Shown here: one piece after another, positions 24,423-31,953 of the stretch
How positions within the stretch are numbered: position 1 is the first letter of the stretch
How the letters are laid out: every line of letters starts with the position of its first letter
From: Verrucomicrobiota bacterium
Lineage (GTDB): Bacteria > Verrucomicrobiota > Verrucomicrobiia > Chthoniobacterales > UBA10450
Direction: 5' to 3'
DNA length: 38,567 bases
Assembly (NCBI GenBank): GCA_003219175.1
Contig: QHPU01000067.1
Location: 1 to 38,567, forward strand
Notes under the pieces: model-generated
What the model saw: only the letters and a program-made list of their open reading frames with translations
Databases searched by the model: none
Told to the model about the DNA's origin: nothing
Program-made: the position numbers and the translations under genes

Positions 24423-26144
24423 ATGACAAGAAATCTGATGCTGGCGCTTTCCTTTTGCCTGGCGATCGGGACAACGGCTTCAGCACAAAACGTTGCCCCG
24501 ATTGTTGCCGCACCGATCGCGGCATTTACGGAATATGCAGGAGCTCCAGCGCGCTCGATTGATCTAACACCGGTGTTTAGCGATCCTGATGCCTCGACCG
24601 CCGTGCAGCTGAGTGTGTTGCTTCCTTCAAGCACGGGCATTTTCAATATTGCGCTGGACGGACAACACAAACCAAACACCGTCGCAAATTTTCTGAATTA
24701 CGTGAATTCTGGCCGGTATTTCATGACTGACCCGACGACCCACACGCTCGCCTCGAGTTTTGTCCATCGTTCGGTTTCCGGCTTCGTCGTGCAAGGTGGC
24801 GGATTCATCGGCACGGTCGATCCGGCAAATCCGAACAACGCTCGACCGACCGCGGTAACGACTTTCCCAGCTATTCAAAACGAGCCGGGCATTTCGAACA
24901 AGTTAGGCACCATCGCGATGGCAAAGCTCGCGGACAACCCGAATAGCGCGACCAGCCAGTGGTTTATTAATCTGGCGAACAATGGAGGGCCGCCGGCGGA
25001 TCTCGACACGCAAAACGGTGGGTTCACCGTTTTTGGCCACGTCACAGGGAATGGGATGACAACTGTGAACGCGATCGCAGCCCTGCCGACTTACAACCTC
25101 GGTTCCCCTTTCGATTCCTTGCCTCTGCGCAATTACACAAGTCCAAACCCGATCAAAGTCACGAATTTGGTTTCAATTAGTGCGATTACGATAATCTCAC
25201 CGCTTACCTTCACCGCTATCAGCGATAACGAGGCCGTCGCAACGGCGACGATTAGCGGGAAGAGCCTTCTCGTCACCGGACTCCAACCGGGTACAGCCCA
25301 CATCACGGCTAAAGCGACTGATCTCGATGGTGCGTTCGTGAGCCAGACCTTTAACGTCATGGTGACGACAGGCCCGGCCCGGCTCGCCAACATCTCGACC
25401 CGCGCGCAAGTCGGCACCAGCGACGTTCTCATCGGCGGATTTATTGTTAGCGGCAGTGGTTCAAAGCGAATTCTGATTCGGAGCCTTGGCCCATCGCTTA
25501 TCTCCCTTGGGGTGACGAATGCATTGTTGAATCCGACACTTGAGTTGCACGCCCAGGACGGCACGCTCCTTTTCAGCAATGACAACTGGACCACGGCGCC
25601 GAACAAACAGGAAATCAGCGATACCGGGCGCGCCCCGAGTTCTTCCCAGGAACCTGCCATCCTCACCACGCTCGCTCCCGGAAAGTACACCGCCATCGTT
25701 CGCGGCGTTGGCAACACTACCGGTGTCGCTTTAGTAGAAATCTACGATCAGGATAGTGGCCCAGGCCCGCTCCTGGCGAATCTATCAACTCGAGCGGACG
25801 TCGCCACCGGACCCAATGTCATGATCGGCGGAGTAATCGTGACCAGCAACAAGACGTTTGTCGTGCGTGCGTTGGGGCCGACGCTTACTAAATTTGGGCT
25901 GGCAAACGTGCTCCCTGATCCGGCTTTGGAATTGCGCAACGCTCAGGGGGCGCTGGTTGATTCTAACGACAATTGGCAAACCAGTCCGCAGAAAACACAA
26001 ATTCACGCGAGCGGGGTTGCCCCGCCTAATCCAGCTGAGCCCGCTGTCTATGTCTCTCTTCCGGCGGGGAATTTCACTGCGATTGTCCACGGAGTTGGTG
26101 CTACCCCCACTGGAACTGCCTTGGTCGAGGTCTATCCACAATAG
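24423..26144 (+). CDS. Secreted cyclophilin-type peptidyl-prolyl isomerase with two C-terminal repeats
   Basis: 573-aa exported protein. Signal peptide 1-22 (MTRNLMLALSFCLAIGTTAS) is followed by a short Ig-like lead and a cyclophilin domain (about 70-235). Cyclophilin marks: KPNTVANFLNYVNSGRY, FVHRSVSGFVVQGGGF (catalytic Arg), SATSQWFINLANN and GGFTVFGHVTGNGM. After an Ig-like segment come two ~120-residue repeats, 321-450 and 451-573, each starting LANxSTRA and containing GG(F/V)IV, (S/A)LGP(S/T)L, NDNW and a GVALVEIYD-type end. I start at the ATG at 24423, where the signal peptide begins. A periplasmic or surface folding role is inferred; the repeats may anchor or bind. Confidence 0.9.
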   Translation: MTRNLMLALSFCLAIGTTASAQNVAPIVAAPIAAFTEYAGAPARSIDLTPVFSDPDASTAVQLSVLLPSSTGIFNIALDGQHKPNTVANFLNYVNSGRYFMTDPTTHTLASSFVHRSVSGFVVQGGGFIGTVDPANPNNARPTAVTTFPAIQNEPGISNKLGTIAMAKLADNPNSATSQWFINLANNGGPPADLDTQNGGFTVFGHVTGNGMTTVNAIAALPTYNLGSPFDSLPLRNYTSPNPIKVTNLVSISAITIISPLTFTAISDNEAVATATISGKSLLVTGLQPGTAHITAKATDLDGAFVSQTFNVMVTTGPARLANISTRAQVGTSDVLIGGFIVSGSGSKRILIRSLGPSLISLGVTNALLNPTLELHAQDGTLLFSNDNWTTAPNKQEISDTGRAPSSSQEPAILTTLAPGKYTAIVRGVGNTTGVALVEIYDQDSGPGPLLANLSTRADVATGPNVMIGGVIVTSNKTFVVRALGPTLTKFGLANVLPDPALELRNAQGALVDSNDNWQTSPQKTQIHASGVAPPNPAEPAVYVSLPAGNFTAIVHGVGATPTGTALVEVYPQ

Positions 26145-26164
26145 CGCGCTGGCACGGCCGCGCT
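26143..26164. terminator. Hairpin between convergent cyclophilin and tpiA genes
   Basis: AGCGCG (26143-26148) and CGCGCT (26159-26164) pair across a 10-nt loop. It starts in the cyclophilin gene's stop codon and ends 8 nt before the tpiA stop. No T-run, so terminator function is inferred from position. Confidence 0.4.
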
Positions 26165-26171
26165 GCAAAAC

Positions 26172-26954
26172 CTAACTCGGCTCGACGCCGGTATCCTCAT
26201 CCGCGGCCTGCACAATTTGCGCGAAACTCCGCGCGTCCAAACTGGCGCCGCCCACCAGCGCCCCGTCAATGTCAGGCTGCGACATCAGCGCTCGGGCGTT
26301 GTCCACCTTCACGCTGCCGCCATATTGAATTCGAATGCGACCAGCCGTTGTCGCATCCGACAACTTGGCCAGGGTATCGCGAATAAATGCATGCGCCTCC
26401 TGCGCCTGTTGCGGGGTGGCGTTGCGGCCGGTGCCAATCGCCCACACCGGTTCGTAAGCAATCACAATTTCCTGGAAATCTTTTCTTTTAAGGCCAGCCA
26501 GGCTGCCGTGTAACTGCAGCGACAGAATTTTTTCCACACTTCCTCTCTCGCGTTGTTCCAGCGTTTCGCCCACACAAACAATCGGCCGCAACGTTGCTTC
26601 CAGCGCCGCGCGTACCTTGCGATTCACGATCTCGTCCGTTTCGCCAAAGATTTGGCGCCGCTCGCTGTGACCGAGCACGACGTAGCGCACAAACAAATCG
26701 CGCAACATCGGTGCGGAAATTTCGCCGGTGAACGCACCGCTGTGTTCCCAAAACATGTTCTGCGCGCCGACCTTGATGTTCTGCGCTTTTCCCAACGACT
26801 CGGCCACTTTCGCAATGGCAGTGAACGGCGGCACAATCACCACTTCCACCGCCGACATGTCGCCGATCTCCAGCAGCAAATCTTTGACGAACTCGGCCGC
26901 CTCGGCCTGCAGCATGTTCATCTTCCAATTGGCAGCGACGATTTTTTTCCTCAT
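26172..26954 (-). CDS. tpiA: Triosephosphate isomerase
   Basis: 260-aa TIM barrel interconverting dihydroxyacetone phosphate and glyceraldehyde 3-phosphate. Catalytic residues are all present: K11 in AANWKMN, H96 in VVLGHSERR and E168 in IAYEPVWAIGTG. The phosphate loop GGSVKVDNA and GALVGGASLD are normal. I start at 26954 (MRKKIVAANWKMN), as in the family; an ATG at 26984 adds 10 residues translated from a repeat. Last gene of gap-pgk-tpiA. Confidence 0.97.
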   Translation of the reverse strand: MRKKIVAANWKMNMLQAEAAEFVKDLLLEIGDMSAVEVVIVPPFTAIAKVAESLGKAQNIKVGAQNMFWEHSGAFTGEISAPMLRDLFVRYVVLGHSERRQIFGETDEIVNRKVRAALEATLRPIVCVGETLEQRERGSVEKILSLQLHGSLAGLKRKDFQEIVIAYEPVWAIGTGRNATPQQAQEAHAFIRDTLAKLSDATTAGRIRIQYGGSVKVDNARALMSQPDIDGALVGGASLDARSFAQIVQAADEDTGVEPS

Positions 26955-26963
26955 AAAATTTTG

Positions 26964-27010
26964 GACAGGATTAACAGGATTCAAAAAAACTTAATCCTGT
27001 GAATCCTGTC
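26964..27010. repeat. AATCCTGT-type inverted repeat between pgk and tpiA
   Basis: Arms GACAGGATTAACAGGATT (26964-26981) and AATCCTGTGAATCCTGTC (26993-27010) pair at 17 of 18 positions with an 11-nt A-rich loop. It fills the whole pgk-tpiA spacer and its edge touches the pgk stop codon. In the mRNA it would be a strong hairpin that could stabilise or attenuate. Confidence 0.8.
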
Positions 27011-28221
27011 TAGCTTTTCTCGCTCAGCGCTGCCACGCCTGGAAGTTCTTTCCCTTCCAATAGCTCGAGACTCGCGCCACCGCCGGTCGAGATAAAAGTC
27101 ATCTTATCGGCCACGCCGGCTTGTTTAACCGCGGTCACCGAATCGCCGCCACCAATAATCGTTGTTGCGTTCGATTGCGCCAGCGCACGCGCAATCGCAA
27201 ATGTGCCCTTCGCAAAATCGGGAATCTCAAAAACTCCCGGCGGACCGTTCCACAAAATCGTTTTGGCAATGGCGATTTCGCCCGTAAAACGCGCGATTGT
27301 TTCCGGCCCGGCATCGAGATTTTGCCAGCCATCGGGAATTCCGTGCTCCGGCGTCAACGTTCCGGATTCCCGGCTAGGCGCACCCGCCTTGACTTCCTGC
27401 GCAATGATGGCGTCGGCCGGCAAGACCAGCTTTACACCCTTCTCTTTCGCGAGCGCCAGAAGTTCGTTGGCCAGATCGATCTTGTCGGCCTCAACCCGAC
27501 TGGCGCCGATCGGGATTCCCTGCGCCTTGAAAAATGTGTTCGCCATCGCCCCGCAAATCAAAATCGTGTCGGCCTTTTCCATCAACGCCTTCAGTACTCC
27601 AATTTTATCCGACACTTTGGCGCCGCCCATGATGACGACGAACGGTTTGCCTGGCCGATCGAGTTCTTCATGCAAATAACGAAGCTCCTTTTCCATCAGG
27701 AAACCGATCGCCGCCGTGGAAATAAACTTCGTGATCCCGGCGGTGCTGGCATGCGCACGATGCGCCGCACCAAAAGCGTCGTTCACATAAAGATCGCCCA
27801 GCTTCGCCAGCGCCTTCGCAAATTCTGGATCGTTCGCTTCTTCTTCCGGCTGGAAACGCACATTCTCCAGCAAGGCCACGTCGCCTTCTTTCATGTGCGC
27901 AATAATTTCTTCCGGAATCTTGCCGATGGTGTCGTGACTAAAGATGACGGGATGATTGATCAGCGTGTGCAAGTAGTCGCCAATTGGACGAAGCGAATAT
28001 TTTTCGACGGGCTTGCCTTTCGGCCGGCCGAAGTGCGACATCAAAATCGTTTTCGCGCCGTGCTCCCGCAGCCAGTTGATCGTCGGCAACGCCTCGCGGA
28101 TGCGGGTATCATCCGTGATCACAATCTTCCCGTCGCGTTCTTCCACCGGCACATTGAAATCCACCCGCACCAGGACGCGTTTCCCGCGCACCTTGAGGTC
28201 GCGAATGGAGAGCTTTGGCAT
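27010..28221 (-). CDS. pgk: Phosphoglycerate kinase
   Basis: 403-aa glycolytic kinase transferring phosphate from 1,3-bisphosphoglycerate to ADP. N-terminal substrate domain: VLVRVDFNVPVEERDGKIVI, TILMSHFGRPKG, DVALLENVRF. Nucleotide domain: FVVIMGGAKVSDKIGVLKAL, AIAKTILWNGPPGVFEIPDF, and TIIGGGDSVTAV near the end with STGGGASLELLEGKELPGVA. Length is normal. Second gene of gap-pgk-tpiA. Confidence 0.98.
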   Translation of the reverse strand: MPKLSIRDLKVRGKRVLVRVDFNVPVEERDGKIVITDDTRIREALPTINWLREHGAKTILMSHFGRPKGKPVEKYSLRPIGDYLHTLINHPVIFSHDTIGKIPEEIIAHMKEGDVALLENVRFQPEEEANDPEFAKALAKLGDLYVNDAFGAAHRAHASTAGITKFISTAAIGFLMEKELRYLHEELDRPGKPFVVIMGGAKVSDKIGVLKALMEKADTILICGAMANTFFKAQGIPIGASRVEADKIDLANELLALAKEKGVKLVLPADAIIAQEVKAGAPSRESGTLTPEHGIPDGWQNLDAGPETIARFTGEIAIAKTILWNGPPGVFEIPDFAKGTFAIARALAQSNATTIIGGGDSVTAVKQAGVADKMTFISTGGGASLELLEGKELPGVAALSEKS

Positions 28222-28225
28222 AAAA

Positions 28226-28305
28226 CAGGATTAACAAGATTGTGCAGGATTTCTTTCAAACGGGGCGCGGCACATCTTCATCCGGTTAATCCCGATCCTG
28301 TCTAA
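28226..28305. repeat. AATCCTGT-type repeat between gap and pgk
   Basis: ACAGGATTAACAAGATT (28226-28242) and, facing it, GGTTAATCCCGATCCTGTC (28284-28302) form an imperfect inverted repeat across the gap-pgk spacer. It is the same family as the repeat at 26964-27010 and the half copy at 20637-20654. Confidence 0.65.
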
Positions 28306-29307
28306 CTACTTCGCCAGCATTTCCAGCAGTTCGACGCAGCGATTGCTGTAGCCCCACTCGTTGTCGTACCAGCCCACCACCTTTACAAAACGATTGCCAA
28401 GCATGAGCGTGAGTTTGCTGTCGAAAATGCAGGAATGCGGATTGCCTAGGATGTCCGCCGACACCAGCGGTTCGTCGCTGTACTCCAGCACGCCTTTGTA
28501 GCTCTTGTCGGAGGATGCTTCTTTGAACGCCGCGTTAATTGCATCCACCGTCGCATCCTTCTCCAGCACGGCAGTGAAATCCGTCACCGAACCGTCCGGC
28601 GTTGGAACTCGGAACGCGCCGCCGTTTAATTTCCCCTTCAATTCGGGGATCACCTCGCCGATCGCTTTCGCCGCGCCCGTGCTCGAAGGAATAATGCTGA
28701 TCGCGGCTGCGCGGGCTCGCCGCAGATCTTCATGCGGGAAATCGAGAATGCGCTGGTCGTTGGTGTAGCTGTGGATCGTGCTCATAAACCCGTGTTGTAC
28801 TCCAAACTTCTGGAGCAACACCTTCGCCAGCGGGGCGAGGCAATTCGTCGTGCAACTGGCGTTAGAAACTATGGTGTCTTTCGCCGGGTCGTAAATGTCA
28901 TCGTTGATCCCGATGCAAATGGTGGCGTCGGGGTTTTTCGCCGGCGCGCTAATGAGCACCCGTTTCGCGCCCGCCTTACTAATATGCAGTTCGGCCTTGT
29001 CTCGGCTGGTGAAAAACCCGGTCGATTCCAACACCACGTCGACGCCCAAATCTTTCCACGGCAGATTCGCCGGATCGCGTTCCTTTAGAATCCGGATCTT
29101 GTGCCCACGCACAACGATGTTTTGATCATCGTAACTAATCTCGCCCTCGAATTTCCCGTGGACCGAGTCCCATTTTAGTAAATGCGCCAGTGTCCGGGTA
29201 TCGGTCAGATCATTGATCGCGCGGACCCGCTTGACGTCGCTTTGTGACATGGCGCGAAGAACGTTGCGTCCAATGCGCCCGAAGCCGTTAATGCCGTAGT
29301 TTGCCAT
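28306..29307 (-). CDS. gap: Glyceraldehyde-3-phosphate dehydrogenase, type I
   Basis: 333-aa NAD-dependent dehydrogenase. Rossmann start YGINGFGRIGRNVLRA; Asp33 in INDLTD suggests NAD rather than NADP. Catalytic C152 in SNASCTTNCLAP and H179 in STIHSYTNDQ are present, and the C-terminus has VGWYDNEWGYSNRCVELL. First gene of gap-pgk-tpiA, divergent from the SGNH esterase gene. Confidence 0.98.
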   Translation of the reverse strand: MANYGINGFGRIGRNVLRAMSQSDVKRVRAINDLTDTRTLAHLLKWDSVHGKFEGEISYDDQNIVVRGHKIRILKERDPANLPWKDLGVDVVLESTGFFTSRDKAELHISKAGAKRVLISAPAKNPDATICIGINDDIYDPAKDTIVSNASCTTNCLAPLAKVLLQKFGVQHGFMSTIHSYTNDQRILDFPHEDLRRARAAAISIIPSSTGAAKAIGEVIPELKGKLNGGAFRVPTPDGSVTDFTAVLEKDATVDAINAAFKEASSDKSYKGVLEYSDEPLVSADILGNPHSCIFDSKLTLMLGNRFVKVVGWYDNEWGYSNRCVELLEMLAK

Positions 29308-29372
29308 AATAAAACATTTTCAGGGTTAACGATTTCCGAGAATGTCGGAATCGAGTGAGCGCAGAAAGTAGA

Positions 29373-30041
29373 ATGCGGAAACGGCCGAAGCAATGGCTAA
29401 GTGGAGCAGCGATGCTGCTTTCTTTGTGGTGCTGCCAGATTGGCTGCGCCCGTCCCACTGATCCCCCGCAAATGAAAACGATACTCGTGTTTGGCGACAG
29501 CTTGTCGGCCGGTCTCGGGATTAATCCACGCGAAGCCTGGCCGATGTTGTTGCTCGATAAGCTCCGTCCGATCAGTTTCCATTTTCGGGTGACCAATGCC
29601 AGCGCCAGCGGTAGCACCACCGAAGACGGGCTGCACCGTCTCCCGCGGCACCTCCAGCGCCCGATCGATATTTTTGTTCTCGAACTTGGAATTAACGACG
29701 CCTGGCACGGCGTTCCCGTCGAACAGATTCGCGCCAACCTGCAATCGATCATCGCTCAGGTTAAAGCGCGCAATCCGAATGTGACTTTGGTGATTGTGGG
29801 AATGCAGTTTCCGCTGGCGTCGTCCGACGTCGATTACATGACGATGTTCGGGAAAATGTTCGGCGAACTGGCCGAGAAAAATCACGCCGCACTCGTCCCG
29901 TACTTATTAGATGGGGTGGCCGGAAGTCCCGAATTGAATCTGGCCGATCGCATCCATCCCAACGCCGCCGGCCACAAAATCCTCCTCGAAAACGTGTGGC
30001 GCATCCTCGAACCCATCGCCCGCGACGCGGCAGCCAGATAA
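29373..30041 (+). CDS. SGNH/GDSL esterase (TesA/arylesterase type)
   Basis: 222-aa exported hydrolase. A basic, hydrophobic leader (WLSGAAMLLSLWCCQIGCA) ends in a Cys that might be a lipobox, though the motif (Q-I-G-C) is weak. Block I is LVFGDSLSAGLG with nucleophile S43. Block III reads LELGINDAWHG (Gly-x-Asn-Asp). Block V is DRIHPNAAGHKIL with D192 and H195. These are the features of TesA-like periplasmic thioesterase/lysophospholipases. ATG at 29373 is preferred (AGAAAG upstream); GTG at 29355 is an alternative. Confidence 0.9.
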   Translation: MRKRPKQWLSGAAMLLSLWCCQIGCARPTDPPQMKTILVFGDSLSAGLGINPREAWPMLLLDKLRPISFHFRVTNASASGSTTEDGLHRLPRHLQRPIDIFVLELGINDAWHGVPVEQIRANLQSIIAQVKARNPNVTLVIVGMQFPLASSDVDYMTMFGKMFGELAEKNHAALVPYLLDGVAGSPELNLADRIHPNAAGHKILLENVWRILEPIARDAAAR

Positions 30042-30061
30042 CACCGGTGGCGCGCGCCCTG

Positions 30062-30228
30062 GAGGGGCGAGCTCCGCGAGCCCTTGTCCTTTTCTGGGGA
30101 GCGCAGGCTGCTAGCCTGCAAGTCTCGGCAGCTTGCCTAGACAGTGTTTGGATAGCTTTGCTCAGGTGATGGCATCAGATGTTGCAGGCAGGCTGCCGGC
30201 AACTGCAGGCTAGCAGCCTGCGCTCCCC
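30062..30228. repeat. Large inverted-repeat element, copy 1
   Basis: A leader (GGGGCGAGCTCCGCGAGCCC) precedes two perfect 25-bp arms, 30096-30120 and 30204-30228, which begin GGGGAGCGCAGGCTGCTAGC and end in its reverse complement. A second copy is at 34404-34569. No ORF of note lies inside. Most of the 30042-30313 gap is this element. Confidence 0.85.
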
Positions 30229-30313
30229 AATCCGCCAAGCAGGTTGCAAGCAACGCTGAAGACAATTGCGAACACGATCTTGTGCGTAAATTTTCTGTGC
30301 GTAAACTTTATCG

Positions 30314-30607
30314 ATGGTCCAACCGCTCAACCCACATCATCTCGACCCGGCTGACCCGCACAATCTTCAGGACGCCGACAAACCCGTTTTGGAACGAATT
30401 GCCATCGCAACCGAAGGCGAAGATTGCGACGAATGCGTTCGCAAATTGCGAGCACCGCTCATGAAAATTCCGGGCGTGTGCGATGTACGAGTGGATACCA
30501 AACGTGAACGCGTAATCGTCACATTTGACGCCCGAAAAACGCATGCACCCGATCTGCACGACGCCATTTTACAAAGCGGCTACAAGCCCGGCGCGTTTGC
30601 AGATTAG
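30314..30607 (+). CDS. Heavy-metal-associated (HMA) domain protein
   Basis: 97-aa cytosolic protein. After about 25 unstructured residues comes a single HMA ferredoxin-like domain (about 28-93) with the metal-binding pair in GEDCDECVRKL, where the usual GMxCxxC has Glu for Met, then IPGVCDVRVDTKRERVIVTF and AILQSGYKPG. It could be a copper or mercury chaperone, or a degenerate sensor. No metal ATPase is nearby. It converges with the agmatine deiminase gene; repeats lie on both sides. Confidence 0.85.
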   Translation: MVQPLNPHHLDPADPHNLQDADKPVLERIAIATEGEDCDECVRKLRAPLMKIPGVCDVRVDTKRERVIVTFDARKTHAPDLHDAILQSGYKPGAFAD

Positions 30608-30625
30608 GAGATCGCGCGCGTAGCG

Positions 30626-31714
30626 TTAATCCGGCTCGGATCCGCCAGTCCGGCTCGGACATACCGCTGGCTGCTGCTGCGTCAGACAATGAAACGTGCC
30701 CATTCCCCAGATTAATTCTCGGCAATCGATCCCGACCACTTTCCGATTCGGAAATAATTTCTGCAGCGTCTCGCGCGCCCGTTCATCCATCGGATCTGCA
30801 AAGGTCGGCAGTAAAACGCGCGTGTTCGCGATATAGAAATTCGCGTAGCTCGCCGGCAAAACCAAATCTTCGCGCACGATCCGCTTCGGCATCGGCAGCT
30901 CGAAAATTTCCAGCGGTTTCCCATCGATTTTCATGGCGCGCAGCCGTTCCAGATTTTCCTGCAACGCATCGTAGTTCGGACTATCACGATTCTTCTCCAC
31001 TACCGTCGCGACCGCGTGCTCACTCACAAACCGCGCCAGATCATCGATGTGACCATCGGTATCGTCGCCTTCAATCCCGTCGCCGAGCCAGAGAATCTCA
31101 CGCACGCCCAGAAAATCGCGCAACCGTTGTTCGATTTGTTCGCGTGTCAGTTCCGGATTCCGATTTTTATTGAGCAGACACGATTCACTCGTAAGCAAAG
31201 CGCCCGCGCCGTTCACATCAATCGAGCCGCCTTCCAAAATCATGCGCGGATAAAAAACCGGCACCTCCAGGATCTCGCCGACACGTGTAGGCGCCACTTC
31301 ATCGAGATCGCACGGCGGATATTTCCCGCCCCAGGCGTTGTAATCCCAGTCCACGACCGCCAGACGCGGCTGTTTATTTCTCGTTAGGAAAATGGGACCA
31401 TGATCGCGGCACCACGGTTCGTTTGTCGGAATCCGGTGAAATGTGATCTGCGAGTGATCAAGATCACGCAGCACTTCCATCGCCTCTGCTTCGTGCGCGC
31501 CGTTCCAAACATTGATGCAGACCCGTTCCGAGTCCGAGCCGGACCGGCGATTGATCAGCGCCGCAACCAGCGCACGAATCGCCGGCATCACCCGGTCGAA
31601 CGATCCCGGAAAACTGATTCCCTCTCGTCGGGGCCACGACAGCCAGGTCGCTTCATGCCGCTCCCATTCCGCCGGCATCCGATAACCGAGCTCGGCCGGA
31701 GTCTGTTCTGTCAT
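30626..31714 (-). CDS. aguA: Agmatine deiminase / peptidylarginine deiminase-type enzyme
   Basis: 362-aa guanidino-group hydrolase converting agmatine to N-carbamoylputrescine, in polyamine synthesis. N-terminus has MPAEWERHEATWLSWP. Active-site blocks: EPWCRDHGPIF, ILEGGSIDVNG, DTDGHIDDLARF and the nucleophile C343 in GMGTFHCLTQQQPA. Residues 56-61 (RRSGSD) are encoded exactly by one copy of the dispersed 18-mer (31532-31549). The C-terminal 11 residues after PAV are encoded by another copy pair (30629-30660) and probably replace the native end. The core looks functional. Confidence 0.93.
   Translation of the reverse strand: MTEQTPAELGYRMPAEWERHEATWLSWPRREGISFPGSFDRVMPAIRALVAALINRRSGSDSERVCINVWNGAHEAEAMEVLRDLDHSQITFHRIPTNEPWCRDHGPIFLTRNKQPRLAVVDWDYNAWGGKYPPCDLDEVAPTRVGEILEVPVFYPRMILEGGSIDVNGAGALLTSESCLLNKNRNPELTREQIEQRLRDFLGVREILWLGDGIEGDDTDGHIDDLARFVSEHAVATVVEKNRDSPNYDALQENLERLRAMKIDGKPLEIFELPMPKRIVREDLVLPASYANFYIANTRVLLPTFADPMDERARETLQKLFPNRKVVGIDCRELIWGMGTFHCLTQQQPAVCPSRTGGSEPD
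30629..30660 (+). repeat. 18-mer repeat with a partial tandem copy
   Basis: ATCCGGCTCGGAT (30629-30641) followed by an exact CGCCAGTCCGGCTCGGAC (30643-30660). It lies at the convergent end of the HMA and agmatine deiminase genes and encodes the deiminase's C-terminus. Confidence 0.85.
31532..31549 (-). repeat. 18-mer repeat inside the agmatine deiminase gene
   Basis: On the minus strand CGCCGGTCCGGCTCGGAC, one mismatch to the consensus, read in frame as RRSGSD. It is an apparently tolerated in-frame insertion of six codons between AALIN and SERVCINVWN. Confidence 0.75.
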
Positions 31715-31767
31715 GTCGCGATAACAGCATCGATTTGCTCTCCGAGCAATCGCGCTCGCAACATTGA

Positions 31768-31832
31768 TTGTAGGGCAAGCGCTCCCGCTTGCCGGATTTC
31801 AAAACGGCAGGCAGGAATGCCTGCCCTACAAT
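31768..31832. repeat. Double-hairpin repeat element
   Basis: Bounded by TTGTAGGG and CCCTACAATT, with hairpins GGCAAGCG-CTCC-CGCTTGCC (31774-31793) and GGCAGGCA-GGAA-TGCCTGCC (31806-31825). It has the same design as 17643-17701. It lies in the divergent region between aguA and the histidine kinase (31715-31953), which holds no gene. Confidence 0.8.
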
Positions 31833-31953
31833 TCGTCTGTCGTTCCTGGATCTTTCATTCTCGGTAGGCAGGCGGCTAGCCTGTACTCCCGTGTCCGGTG
31901 CGCACTCGCGCTCGCTAATTTCCCCTAATGACGTAAATTTGCCCCGATCTTAA

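Noticed and set aside
27121..28305. Long plus-strand open frame (394 codons) opposite pgk
   Set aside because: It lies antisense to a perfectly conserved pgk and its translation has no recognisable domain. It is a by-product of codon bias.
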